Assembly: GCF_016775155.1 (NCBI RefSeq)
Contig: NZ_JAEUGD010000043.1
Span: 62,001-126,000, forward strand
Source of the DNA: Fulvivirga marina
GTDB lineage: Bacteria; Bacteroidota; Bacteroidia; Cytophagales; Cyclobacteriaceae
Direction of reading: 5' to 3'
Length of the DNA: 64,000 nt
The translations under genes were made by a program, and so were the position numbers. Under the pieces are notes generated by a model. It searched no databases, had not been told where the DNA came from, and worked only from the letters and a program-made list of their open reading frames with translations. Within the stretch, counting starts at the first letter, position 1. Every line of letters begins with the position of its first letter. Of this stretch, positions 8,047 through 16,584 are shown piece by piece.

Positions 8047-8979
8047 TTACAGGCAGCTTTCATGCTTAATTTGTTTAATCAAATTTTCCCTATGATTAAA
8101 ATAGGTTTTTAACAAGTCATCAAAGTTAAGAGCTCTGTCTTTGTTCGTATGCGTCTGGTATTCTGCTAAAGTGGTATCAGGGTTGATATTGGTATCTAGG
8201 AAATCTACCCCCATAATTTTTACCAAATCTTGCAAGGTTATGGTGTTTAATTCTAACTGTAGTTTATGTTGGCTGAAGAATTCTCTTACAAACTCATTAG
8301 CAGGGTTAAAGAGGAGTTCTTTTGGCGTGCCAATTTGTTGAATAATACCTTCGTTAAGCAGGCATATCTTATCTCCCAATACCATGGCTTCAATAATATC
8401 ATGGGTAACTAGAATAATGGACTTGTCAATAGCCCCCTCCAGGTGCTTAAACTCTTTCTGAAGTTCTTGCCTGGTAATTGGGTCAAGAGCACCAAAAGGC
8501 TCGTCCATCAGGATAAGAGAAGGGTTTCCCGCTAGTGCCCGTGCAATACCCACACGCTGTTGCTGCCCTCCACTTAGTTCATGTGGTTTCCGAGGTTTTA
8601 ACGTCAAGGGTAAATTCATCATTTTTAACAGACCGTTCACCTTATTTTGGATTTGTTCTTTATTCCAGCCAAGGAGTTCCGGAACAATGGCTATATTTTG
8701 CTCAATAGTGTAATGAGGAAAAAGCCCTATGCTTTGAATGACATACCCTATTCTTCTTCTGAGTTCATACGGAGTGAGCTTATCCGTATCTTCTGACTCA
8801 ATAAATATTTTTCCACTATCCTTTTCAATAAGTCGATTAATCATCTTTAAAGTGGTTGTTTTACCGCTTCCGCTTGTGCCAAGTAAAACCAATACCTCCC
8901 CTGGGTCAACGGAAAACGAAATATTCCTGACCACAGGAGTTGAATTAAATGACTTTGATATATTGAGGATTTCTATCAT
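8047..8979 (-). CDS. ABC transporter ATP-binding protein, osmoprotectant/OpuC type
   Basis: A 310-residue ABC ATPase. Walker [10 protein letters not shown] is at residues 34-42, the Q-loop Gln at 82, signature LSGGQQQR at 135-142, Walker B LILMDEP at 155-161 and the switch His in VTHD at 193. The phrase [15 protein letters not shown] and [15 protein letters not shown] are typical of the glycine betaine/choline (OpuCA/ProV) group. The C-terminal 75 residues do not show CBS domains, which OpuCA proteins often carry. Its usual partners, OpuCB/D permease and a substrate-binding protein, are not adjacent on either side: the left neighbour is a convergent T9SS gene and the right side is a gene-poor stretch. 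It may serve a permease encoded elsewhere, or the original operon has been disrupted (inference). Confidence 0.85.
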   Translation of the reverse strand: MIEILNISKSFNSTPVVRNISFSVDPGEVLVLLGTSGSGKTTTLKMINRLIEKDSGKIFIESEDTDKLTPYELRRRIGYVIQSIGLFPHYTIEQNIAIVPELLGWNKEQIQNKVNGLLKMMNLPLTLKPRKPHELSGGQQQRVGIARALAGNPSLILMDEPFGALDPITRQELQKEFKHLEGAIDKSIILVTHDIIEAMVLGDKICLLNEGIIQQIGTPKELLFNPANEFVREFFSQHKLQLELNTITLQDLVKIMGVDFLDTNINPDTTLAEYQTHTNKDRALNFDDLLKTYFNHRENLIKQIKHESCL

Positions 8980-9494
8980 AGATGTTTAGTAAAACTAATG
9001 AAATTAATGCGAATTAATCATAGGTCAGGTTTTACAAAGAGAGTCACTTGCATATAGATGTTGAAACTGCGGGGTTTTAGGGTACTTACCCTTTCGTTTT
9101 TTGATACAGGGGCAGAAAATGTGGTTGCTGTCCATTCTATGAGCGTAGGGAATTTGATATAGGAAGAGCGAGTAGAATTTTCCCCAGCGGGGTTTGCTGT
9201 GGTAGGAAATAGCTTTGGAGTAAGTGAGGGTCATTTATTTGGAAATGGTTTTCTGCTACCTAAATGGCTTCACCGATACTCTTAAAGAGACTGCAATTTC
9301 ATAACCCATTTCCTTTATCATTAAAATCACCTGTAAAAGTTGTATTGATATTATGGAGGTGCTCAATAGCGTGGAGGAAAGCATAATGGGGTTTAGTAAC
9401 CATAACTTTCCAAGTATCATAAAGGGAAAACTTCTTGTTGAGTTAAGTTTGCCGATTAACGAGACATTAACCGTTAGTGAATAAACGACTATAC
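8980..9494. other. 515-bp stretch without a convincing gene
   Basis: Between the ABC ATPase and cyclase genes (both -) only short open frames occur: 69 codons at 9025-9234 (-), a frame at 9256-9558 (-) that overlaps the cyclase end, and 43 codons from ATG 9353 to stop 9484 (+). None has recognisable homology, signal peptide or conserved motif. The first about 60 bases should contain the promoter of the ABC gene, but no clear TAnnTTTG box is seen. It could be remnant DNA from a lost partner gene. Confidence 0.4.
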
Positions 9495-10631
9495 TCAGAG
9501 AGTGGCTTGGTGAAAAGCAGGTTTTGGGGTAGACATCAGTTGTTTTTTTACCGAACAAACATCTATACTGGTGAGCTTACCTTTGAGCTGTATCTGCCCA
9601 ATGGATTTAGAGCTATAGCCGTTTAGAGTATCAGTTCTTTGAAGAAGCTCTCCGGAGATAAGGAAGTGTTCTCCATAGTCATTACAAATGGATTGTATTC
9701 TTGAGGCCGTATTAAGAACATCACCATGGTATGCAATATCACGTTTGATATTCCCAATTTCAGCCACTGTTACTAAGCCTCCATGCACACCAGCTTTAAA
9801 TTCAGGAACAACACCGTACCTTTTCATATAATGGTTTCGTCGTTTTTCGAGTGCTTCTTTAAACGCATAGAAAATAGAGATATACTCGAGGGTTGATAGC
9901 ACGCGATCAGTCCGCCAGGTAAGTACTACCTCATCACCTACATATTGGTATATTTCTGCCTTAAACTTATCTACAAGTAAATTGATATCATCAAAACAAT
10001 CTTTTATGAGTTGTGAATATTTAATGTTGCCTAGCATTTCAGCATAGGTCGTTGATGATTTAAGGTCCATAAACAGGAAAATGCGGTCTTCCACCACCGG
10101 GCTCTGGTATTTACCACTGATAAAGTTGATCAGGTTATTAAGTCCAAACTTTTTAATGGTTTGAATCACAAAGTTTACAAGCAGAGTTTGAAAGCCCAGG
10201 AATATCACGGCAAAGCCAATGATCCAATAAACGATTCTGAACTGACTCATTTCCTTAAATGCATTTTTTGGGAAGAAGTCAAACTGGCTCATGATAAGAG
10301 AGACCGCGATTGTGCTCAAAAGGAATCCCCCTAAATAAACCGCACTTTTTATAAGTATTACTTTACCAAAGCTATATTTTTCAACCAGAAGTTTTTCAGA
10401 GATCTCATTAGCGCCAATGAACAGCAATCCAAATAATAGCCCAAATAGCACAGCCTCCAACATCTGAAAAGGGGATGCCCAGTATTTAATAACAGGGTTT
10501 TGAATGACTGTAAGGTCAATTTCTGCCAACTCAATGAATCCGGTAACATTAGCTAGGGCAAACCATGATGATAAGCCCATAATGAATACCCAATACAGAA
10601 GAATTAGGATATATAGTTTTAGTTTATTCAC
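9495..10631 (-). CDS. Membrane-bound class III adenylate/guanylate cyclase
   Basis: A 378-residue protein with four predicted membrane segments (about residues 5-28, 55-75, 92-115, 132-158) followed by a class III cyclase catalytic domain (about 180-345). Metal-binding aspartates are D189 in FLFMDLKSST and D233 in YQYVGDEVVLTW. Transition-state residues N307 and R311 are present in HGDVLNTASRIQ. The two purine-selecting positions hold Gln229 and Ala300 rather than the Lys/Asp of classical adenylate cyclases or Glu/Cys of guanylate cyclases, so the substrate cannot be assigned from these. The start codon is GTG at 10631, chosen because it precedes the first membrane segment. A single domain with one set of residues must homodimerise. 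No receptor domain apart from the membrane part is visible. Confidence 0.85.
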   Translation of the reverse strand: MNKLKLYILILLYWVFIMGLSSWFALANVTGFIELAEIDLTVIQNPVIKYWASPFQMLEAVLFGLLFGLLFIGANEISEKLLVEKYSFGKVILIKSAVYLGGFLLSTIAVSLIMSQFDFFPKNAFKEMSQFRIVYWIIGFAVIFLGFQTLLVNFVIQTIKKFGLNNLINFISGKYQSPVVEDRIFLFMDLKSSTTYAEMLGNIKYSQLIKDCFDDINLLVDKFKAEIYQYVGDEVVLTWRTDRVLSTLEYISIFYAFKEALEKRRNHYMKRYGVVPEFKAGVHGGLVTVAEIGNIKRDIAYHGDVLNTASRIQSICNDYGEHFLISGELLQRTDTLNGYSSKSIGQIQLKGKLTSIDVCSVKKQLMSTPKPAFHQATL

Positions 10632-10866
10632 CTTATAAAATTAGAAATAATTCCTTATTTCAAATGGTACGTACCGCATTCATTTTTTCCTTTCAAGTCA
10701 GATTTCAAGTTTATTCGCAGTATTTAAAATATAATGATGAATGAAACGACTAAGTAGTATGTAGTTATGATTTCGGAGGACTCTCGACAAATTTAATTAG
10801 AGGGTCAAACCCAAACCTATTTAAATTTAATTTCGTTCTAAATTAATGTGCTTAACACCCTGAGAA

Positions 10867-13248
10867 ATGACTTTATGCAAAATAAATCCTGCCGATTTCC
10901 CTTTTGAGAGTGTGCTTAACCTGGCATCGCTGATCAATTATTGGGAGTCCAATTTAAAATCTAATACATTGTTTTCTGGGTATCCAGCGGATGAAATACG
11001 TAGAATGATAGATGAGGCACCTGAGTTAAGAGAGCCTGTATACAATCTGGAGGTGCTTGACAAGCATAAGAGGTTGATGGGACTTTTAATGAGTGCTGTT
11101 TTTCCTCCTGCTATGATTGAGTCTGAGTTATCTGCGGCTATAGTCCCCTTCAGTTTTAAAGGAGTTTTTGCTACCCCAGGTTATCTCAAGGTCATGCCGT
11201 TTGATCATATTCGAGAGGATGTGAGCGTTAACTTGGCTGAAGATAACATTTTGGCGGGCAAAATTATGATGGCCTGTGTGTTTATTTTGAACAAATTTTA
11301 TGGCACTAACTTATCCATGGACAAGCCTATGTTGGCGTCTGTTCCTGATGATAAGACAGGACTAAAGCAAATATTTAAGGTAAACCTGAACACCCAGTTT
11401 GTAGATGTAGTGTGTCACGGAGAACCTGATCCGATAGATAAAAAAGTAATCAGAGAGTTGCTTGACGACCTGTACAACACTGAATTGTGGTTGAAACATA
11501 TCAAGCCTGAAAAATATCAATTTCAAGGGTTTGGAATCATCAAGCTTGTAGACGTAACGGTGGAAGAGATGTTGTCTTCCATTAAATATGATCTTTTGAA
11601 GAAAGATGCTGTTACGTGTGCCGATAGTTTTCAATTGATACAGGAAAAAATAAGAGCTATTTTCCGTTTACCAGAAATGAAAATGGGCTTATCATATATT
11701 GACCCGAATAATAACGTGATCTCCAATTATGGAGCCAGTGACTGGAGTAGCTTTATGATGCCTAAAAGCGAGGAAACACTTACATGTGAATGCTTCGAGG
11801 GGTCTGTTTATGAGGGTGCTTATAAAAGAATGAGACCTGTTGTAATAGAAGACCTTCGTGAATACGAAAGCAAGGGACCAATTGAGCGCTCATTACTAAA
11901 AAAGGGCATAAAGAGTATTGTTGTAGCCCCTCTTGTTCATGATAAAGAGGTTATAGGTATGCTTGAGTTAGGAGCTTCTTATCCAGGGAAATTAAACCCT
12001 ATGAATGCTGCTCAGGTAGCAAATGTTCTTCCGATGTTTACCGCCGCTGTGAAAAGAGTATTGGGTGAGATGCAGACAGAAGTGAGGGCTCTAATACAGG
12101 AAGAGTGTACCGCTATTCACCCCACGGTAGAATGGAGGTTTATGGAAGAAGGGTACGAGTTGATGAGCCGGAGGAGAAAAGGTATAAAGGCTGAGCTAGG
12201 GGATATTATTTTTCCTGAGGTATATCCCATTTATGGACTTTCTGATATTCGTAATTCATCGCTGGAGCGGGCCAGGGCTATCCAACAGGACCTTAAAAAT
12301 AACCTGAAGCAGGTTAAGAAGGTGATATCAACCATATTGGAGTATAAAAATATGCCTATACTGGATGAGATAAATTATCGGGTAGACCTCGAAATAAAGA
12401 AAATTTCTAAAGGACTTGATTCAGGAGATGAATCCGGAGTGCTGGACTTCCTTCGAAGCGAAGTTGTGCCTACATTCAATTATTTCAAGGAATCAGAGGA
12501 GCTTCTAAGGCCTGTCATTGAAGATTATGAGAAGCTTATTGATCCAAAATTAGGTGTTATTTATGATAAGAGGAAAGATTTTGAAGAGAGCCTGACCAAG
12601 ATCAACGAGACTATATCCATTTACCTGGATCAGGTGGAGCATCGTGCTCAGGATATGTTTCCACACTATTTTGAGAAGTATAAAACAGATGGAGTTGAAT
12701 ACAATATCTATCTGGGAGAGTCTTTGGTTCAGGGTAAGAAGTTTAGCGAGATATACTTGAGAAACTTCAGACTTTGGCAGTTGTTAACGCAATGTGAGAT
12801 AGCAGTAAGCATAGAAAAACTTAAACCGGAATTGTCCAAAGAACTGGACATTACCCAGTTGATACTGGTTCATGGTGAGCCTTTGTCCATCAAGTTTAGG
12901 AAAGATGAAAAACACTTTGATGTAGATGGGGCTTACAATATCAGATATGAAATAGTAAAGAAGCGAATAGATAAGGCTTATATTAAGGGGGATAATGAAC
13001 GCCTTACTCAACCCGGAAAAATCGCTATAGTTTATACTCAACAGAAGGAGGCTGATGAATATCTGCGATATATCAAATACCTTAAAGCTATTGACTATCT
13101 AACAGGTGATGTGGAGCACTTGGAGCTTGAGGAATTGCAAGGAGCTAATGGGCTGAAAGCCATTCGAGTAGAGGTCAACTTGAAGTCTCAGGTTAAGGAC
13201 TTTGGCAATGAGCTTCTCAAAGATGTCATTGCAGCCATAAATGTTTAA
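10867..13248 (+). CDS. Large cytoplasmic GAF-domain protein (793 aa)
   Basis: A 793-residue soluble protein. A GAF domain spans about residues 250-400 (from DSFQLIQEKIRAIFRL to PMFTAAVKRVL, with the SIVVAPLVHDKEVIGMLELGA core). The N-terminal 240 residues and the C-terminal 390 residues, which are mostly helical and charged, match no domain I can name; the whole layout is a Bacteroidota GAF-protein type that I recognise only in general. No kinase, cyclase or phosphatase motif is seen, so it may bind a small ligand and act through protein contacts. It stands alone, with a 235-bp upstream gap and a strong terminator behind it. Family membership of the GAF segment is the only solid statement. 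Confidence 0.75.
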   Translation: MTLCKINPADFPFESVLNLASLINYWESNLKSNTLFSGYPADEIRRMIDEAPELREPVYNLEVLDKHKRLMGLLMSAVFPPAMIESELSAAIVPFSFKGVFATPGYLKVMPFDHIREDVSVNLAEDNILAGKIMMACVFILNKFYGTNLSMDKPMLASVPDDKTGLKQIFKVNLNTQFVDVVCHGEPDPIDKKVIRELLDDLYNTELWLKHIKPEKYQFQGFGIIKLVDVTVEEMLSSIKYDLLKKDAVTCADSFQLIQEKIRAIFRLPEMKMGLSYIDPNNNVISNYGASDWSSFMMPKSEETLTCECFEGSVYEGAYKRMRPVVIEDLREYESKGPIERSLLKKGIKSIVVAPLVHDKEVIGMLELGASYPGKLNPMNAAQVANVLPMFTAAVKRVLGEMQTEVRALIQEECTAIHPTVEWRFMEEGYELMSRRRKGIKAELGDIIFPEVYPIYGLSDIRNSSLERARAIQQDLKNNLKQVKKVISTILEYKNMPILDEINYRVDLEIKKISKGLDSGDESGVLDFLRSEVVPTFNYFKESEELLRPVIEDYEKLIDPKLGVIYDKRKDFEESLTKINETISIYLDQVEHRAQDMFPHYFEKYKTDGVEYNIYLGESLVQGKKFSEIYLRNFRLWQLLTQCEIAVSIEKLKPELSKELDITQLILVHGEPLSIKFRKDEKHFDVDGAYNIRYEIVKKRIDKAYIKGDNERLTQPGKIAIVYTQQKEADEYLRYIKYLKAIDYLTGDVEHLELEELQGANGLKAIRVEVNLKSQVKDFGNELLKDVIAAINV

Positions 13249-13318
13249 ATCATTTGTATAGCTTTAGGTTTTACTTAAGTAGACTTTGTAAGAGCTGGCA
13301 AACATCAATCATAAGGAT

Positions 13319-13372
13319 ACAACTACTTGTGCCGTTAAGTAATTAGTGGCGTAAGTAGTTGTTTTGTTTTTT
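13319..13372 (+). terminator. Rho-independent terminator after the GAF gene
   Basis: Arms 13319-13333 and 13348-13362 pair over ten perfect bases (ACAACTACTT with AAGTAGTTGT) and again at GCC/GGC, with a 14-base loop, followed by TTTGTTTTTT. It ends transcription of the 793-residue GAF gene. Confidence 0.8.
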
Positions 13373-13460
13373 GATACAAATCGAATTGCTAATATTTTCT
13401 TACCTATGGGTTTTGTAGAATGTACTTGTATCTTAGTTATTCTAAAATATTAAGAGGAAT

Positions 13461-13970
13461 ATGGTCATACGCCTTACAATGCTTTTTTTAGTGATTTCTT
13501 CAAGCATGTTTGCTCAGGATGTAGAAGAGCTGGATAGGAGAAATGGATTTAAAGACATTAAAATGGCTTCCAGCATAACAACTTATGAGGGGCTTGAGTA
13601 TAAAAAGGATATAGAAGATAAGGTTTTTCCGGAAGCTAAATTGTACACTTCTAAAAAGGGGTATTATGAGAATATTGGGAGCCTGAAAATCTTTGATCTG
13701 GAAGTAAAGGTGTACAAAGATTCAATTTTTGAAATTAAAGTCATTACAGAAAAAGACCCCAACCTTTATAAAGGGCTTAAGAGAGCTTTTGGCGAACCGA
13801 AATTTGCTTATAGAACTAATAAGTACTACTGGAAATCAGAGCGATTGAAGCTTTTGTATAGCTCATATTCAAATAACAAGATTGAAATGGTTTACAGATC
13901 TTTTTTAATGAATAATAAGTTGAAAGAGGAAAAACAACAAGTGGTGGAGGAAATTGTAGATGACTTTTAG
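13461..13970 (+). CDS. Exported protein of unknown function (169 aa)
   Basis: A 169-residue protein with a clear signal peptide (MVIRLTMLFLVISSSMFAQ) and a mature part of about 150 charged residues. I do not recognise a family. The middle region (KAFGEPK-like LKRAFGEPKFAYRTNKYYWKS) resembles small Bacteroidota periplasmic proteins that pair strands around a KYYWK motif, but no function is known to me. The last 25 residues are Lys/Glu-rich. A purine-rich AAGAGGAAT lies five bases before the ATG. It is transcribed in the same direction as the next membrane protein, 60 bp apart. Confidence 0.65.
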   Translation: MVIRLTMLFLVISSSMFAQDVEELDRRNGFKDIKMASSITTYEGLEYKKDIEDKVFPEAKLYTSKKGYYENIGSLKIFDLEVKVYKDSIFEIKVITEKDPNLYKGLKRAFGEPKFAYRTNKYYWKSERLKLLYSSYSNNKIEMVYRSFLMNNKLKEEKQQVVEEIVDDF

Positions 13971-14030
13971 ATAAATAAGAACAAATATAGTGGCTAGTTT
14001 GTTTTAGTTAATACAATAAACAATACCACT

Positions 14031-14501
14031 ATGAGCAAGTATTCAATAGAAAAAATCGGACTCAGGTACGGTATTTATGCGGCCGTAGCCTATATTTTGT
14101 TTTTTATTATCATGCAAATTGTTGGGTTGGCTCATTTCTATTGGTTAAGAGCGCTCAATTACATATTCCTGTTTTCAGCTGTATTTATGGCCATCAAAGA
14201 CTATAAACATACTCATAAGAAATCATTTGCCTATCTCAATGGAATAGGTGTTGGGGTGGTAGCATCAGTCAGTTCATGCCTGATTTTTGCGGTCTTTTTA
14301 TGTATCTACTTGGATGTTATAAATCCTGGTTTTATGACTGCTATCAGGGAGAATGAAATGTTTGGAGAATACCTTAATCCTTACATTGCAGCGGCAGCTG
14401 TTCTTTTTGAGGGCTCTTTCTCAGGTATTACAACAGCTTTTATTCTAATGCCTTACTTTAAAAGAAGTCATGCTGATGAAACCGGACAGGCAGTACCATA
14501 A
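14031..14501 (+). CDS. Small membrane protein, DUF4199-like
   Basis: A 156-residue protein with four hydrophobic segments (about residues 12-30, 38-55, 70-95, 118-142). The order of short N-terminal tail, GLRYGIYAAVAYILFF, a DYKHTHKKSFAYLNG hydrophilic link and a glycine-rich third segment is that of the DUF4199 family common in Bacteroidota, but the match is by eye. Function of the family is unknown. It ends 167 bp before the convergent fabF gene. Confidence 0.6.
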   Translation: MSKYSIEKIGLRYGIYAAVAYILFFIIMQIVGLAHFYWLRALNYIFLFSAVFMAIKDYKHTHKKSFAYLNGIGVGVVASVSSCLIFAVFLCIYLDVINPGFMTAIRENEMFGEYLNPYIAAAAVLFEGSFSGITTAFILMPYFKRSHADETGQAVP

Positions 14502-14559
14502 ATGGCAGCTTTTAATAGTACCGGACTTTACTGGTTTGGTAATCAGTTTCTGTTGTGTC

Positions 14560-14594
14560 AAAAGTGTTTGAGGGAGAGGGTCGGACGCTTTTTT
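14560..14594 (+). terminator. Candidate terminator after the DUF4199-like gene
   Basis: Arms AAAAGTGT (14560-14567) and ACGCTTTT (14585-14592) pair with one G-T wobble around a 17-base loop, and a run of six T follows. The stem is AT-rich, so strength is uncertain. Confidence 0.4.
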
Positions 14595-14619
14595 GATTAA
14601 TCTATTCGGTAAAGAATAT

Positions 14620-14659
14620 AAGAAGCTACATTTATTATATGAAATTAATGCAGCTTCTT
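14620..14659 (-). terminator. Candidate terminator of fabF
   Basis: Arms AAGAAGCT (14620-14627) and AGCTTCTT (14652-14659) are perfectly complementary, and the enclosed CATTTATT/AATTAATG can extend the stem with a mismatch. It begins nine bases past the fabF stop. There is no long U-tract. Confidence 0.4.
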
Positions 14660-14667
14660 TATACTAT

Positions 14668-15921
14668 TTAGTTGTCTTCCCACTTTTTAAAAAGTGCAAT
14701 AGCATTGTGTCCTCCAAATCCGAATGTATTGCTCATAGCATATTTGATGGGTTTTTCAACACGTTTTCCAAGGGTTAAATCAATGCCTTGTGGCAAGTCA
14801 GGGTCTACATTTTGTGTGTTTATGGTAGGCGGGACAATATTTTCCTGAATTGCTTTCACTGTTGCGATTGCTTCTACTGCGCCTGCAGCCCCCAAAAGGT
14901 GACCTGTCATGGACTTTGTGGCACTTACATGGAGCTTGCTGGTATCCTTCCACATGCGAATAATGGCTGAGAGCTCAGAAGGGTCACCGACGGGTGTGCT
15001 GGTAGCGTGGAGGTTGATATAATCCACATCATCAGCTGTAATGCCGGACTCCTCTAGCGCCATTTCCATGGCCAAAATAGCTCCTAACCCTTCAGGGTGT
15101 GTAGCGGTTGTATGATACGCATCGTTAGACATGCCCGCACCAATTATTTCTCCATATATTTTGGCTCCTCTGGCCAATGCATGCTCCAGGTCTTCAAGTA
15201 TTAATGCTCCGGCACCTTCTCCCATAACGAACCCATCACGATCTATATCGAAAGGCCTGGAAGCTGTTTCAGGGTTATCATTTCTGGTCGATAGTGCTTT
15301 CATTGCACCAAAACCACCTATTCCGGAACGGGTGATTGGAGCTTCCGACCCTCCCGCAACCATTAACTTGGCTTTTCCCCATTTAATATAATTATAGGCA
15401 TCCATTATGGCGCTGGTTGAGGAGGCACAAGCTGAAACAGTGCAATAGTTGATGCCTCTTAAGCCATACTTCAGTGCAATTGTTCCTGAAGGTGTGTCTA
15501 CTAATATTTTGGGTATGAAAAAAGGAGAGAAACGAGGACCACGGTCCGATTGAGCATATTCAAGGACCTCATTTTCGAAGGTATGGATACCCCCGTTTCC
15601 AGATGCCCAGATGACACCAAATTTGTTGATGTCGGTTTTGTCAAGATTAATACCACTATCAATTATAGCCTGCTCTGTTGCAATGATGCTATATAGTGTG
15701 AAAGGGTCATTTTTTCTGATCTCCTTACGATCAAAATAATCTTCTAGGTTCAGGCCTTTTAATTCGCAAGCAAATTTGGTTTTAAATAATTCCGTATCAA
15801 ATTTTGTGATAGGTCCAGCACCGCTTTGCCCTTCTATAAGGTTACTCCAAAAAGTCTCTACATTATTACCAATAGGCGTCAATGCACCAAGGCCAGTTAT
15901 TACTACTCGTTTAGTTGTCAT
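14668..15921 (-). CDS. fabF: Beta-ketoacyl-ACP synthase II
   Basis: A 417-residue condensing enzyme that elongates acyl-ACP with malonyl-ACP in type II fatty acid synthesis. The Cys-His-His triad is C165 in VSACASS, H305 in NLHATSTPVGD and H341 in KSMTGHLLGAAGA; GFGGHN near the C-terminus is also typical. Length fits FabF. The usual NAHGTSTP is NLHATSTP here, a variant that keeps the catalytic His. The gene overlaps the upstream TetR gene by 11 bp, and no acpP or other fab gene is adjacent, so this may be an additional, regulated KAS II copy rather than the housekeeping one beside acpP (inference). Confidence 0.92.
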   Translation of the reverse strand: MTTKRVVITGLGALTPIGNNVETFWSNLIEGQSGAGPITKFDTELFKTKFACELKGLNLEDYFDRKEIRKNDPFTLYSIIATEQAIIDSGINLDKTDINKFGVIWASGNGGIHTFENEVLEYAQSDRGPRFSPFFIPKILVDTPSGTIALKYGLRGINYCTVSACASSTSAIMDAYNYIKWGKAKLMVAGGSEAPITRSGIGGFGAMKALSTRNDNPETASRPFDIDRDGFVMGEGAGALILEDLEHALARGAKIYGEIIGAGMSNDAYHTTATHPEGLGAILAMEMALEESGITADDVDYINLHATSTPVGDPSELSAIIRMWKDTSKLHVSATKSMTGHLLGAAGAVEAIATVKAIQENIVPPTINTQNVDPDLPQGIDLTLGKRVEKPIKYAMSNTFGFGGHNAIALFKKWEDN

Positions 15922-16477
15922 CTTTAGTTGGGGTTATGTCTAATTTGATTTGAGTTTTAATTTGCTCAAACAGTTCAGGGCCTAATACCCTGGATATTTG
16001 TAAGCCTGCAGCCAAACCGGTTACTACCACTGCGGCTTTGCTTTCTGCTGATCCGTTGAAGTGGAAAAAGCCAGTGTTTCGACCTTCCTCCATCAGTTCA
16101 GTTAACCACTGGCTTATATCAACTACCATAGAGTGCAGGCATTCTCTCATACTTTTGGGAACAGCGTATAAATCACTGGAAATAGAGCCTACCATGCAAA
16201 TTCGGTTGTGTACCAGGTTAGAATCATAAATGGTAAAGAACTTATCCAGTTTTGTCCATGGATCAAGGGCTGCTACCTCTTCCCTCCATTTGAACAGGTT
16301 TTCGTGCTCTTTGCGAATAACGGCGCAGCCCAAGGCTTCTTTACCATGAAAGTGATAATGTATAGCGGCATTTTTGATACCTAGAGGCACGGAGATATCT
16401 GTAAAACTAAAAGCATTATAACCAACTTTTAAGATGAGTTGTTTAGCTGCTGCTAGTATTTTATCCCTGGTGTCCAT
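15911..16477 (-). CDS. TetR/AcrR family transcriptional regulator
   Basis: A 188-residue regulator. The N-terminal helix-turn-helix covers about residues 8-55 (RDKILAAAKQLI ... FSFTDISVPLGIKNAAIHYHFHGKEAL), and the remainder is the helical ligand-binding/dimerisation domain. Its 3' end overlaps the start of fabF by 11 bp, so both form one operon. A 22-bp inverted repeat ten bases upstream of its ATG is a likely autoregulatory operator. TetR proteins linked to fatty-acid genes often sense acyl-CoA or acyl-ACP; the ligand here is unknown. Confidence 0.9.
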   Translation of the reverse strand: MDTRDKILAAAKQLILKVGYNAFSFTDISVPLGIKNAAIHYHFHGKEALGCAVIRKEHENLFKWREEVAALDPWTKLDKFFTIYDSNLVHNRICMVGSISSDLYAVPKSMRECLHSMVVDISQWLTELMEEGRNTGFFHFNGSAESKAAVVVTGLAAGLQISRVLGPELFEQIKTQIKLDITPTKDDN

Positions 16478-16486
16478 AAAGCAAAC

Positions 16487-16508
16487 TTACTTACTCATAA
16501 GTAAGTAA
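16487..16508. promoter_or_regulatory. Palindromic operator of the TetR-fabF operon
   Basis: TTACTTACT-CATA-AGTAAGTAA is a perfect 9-bp inverted repeat with a four-base spacer. It ends ten bases before the TetR ATG (16477) and lies where a promoter or leader is expected. TACTTAC/GTAAGTA half-sites are typical of TetR-family operators, so negative autoregulation is likely. Confidence 0.75.
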
Positions 16509-16530
16509 ACAAAAAAATATTCTTCTATAA

Positions 16531-16565
16531 TAAAAAACCCCTCTGGACTATTTACCAGAGGGGTT
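16531..16565 (-). terminator. Rho-independent terminator of the AsmA-like gene
   Basis: Arms AACCCCTCTGG (16536-16546) and CCAGAGGGGTT (16555-16565) are perfectly complementary over 11 pairs with an eight-base loop. On the - strand the stem is followed by a T-run (complement of 16532-16537). It starts 20 bases after the AsmA-like stop codon. Confidence 0.9.
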
Positions 16566-16584
16566 CATTAGAACGCTATTAACG

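Noticed and set aside
9025-9234. 69-codon open frame on the - strand
   Set aside because: No recognisable family, no signal; kept only as part of the gene-poor stretch.
9256-9558. 100-codon open frame on the - strand overlapping the end of the cyclase gene
   Set aside because: Hydrophobic composition without a motif, partly the same DNA as the cyclase 3' end in another frame; no support for coding.
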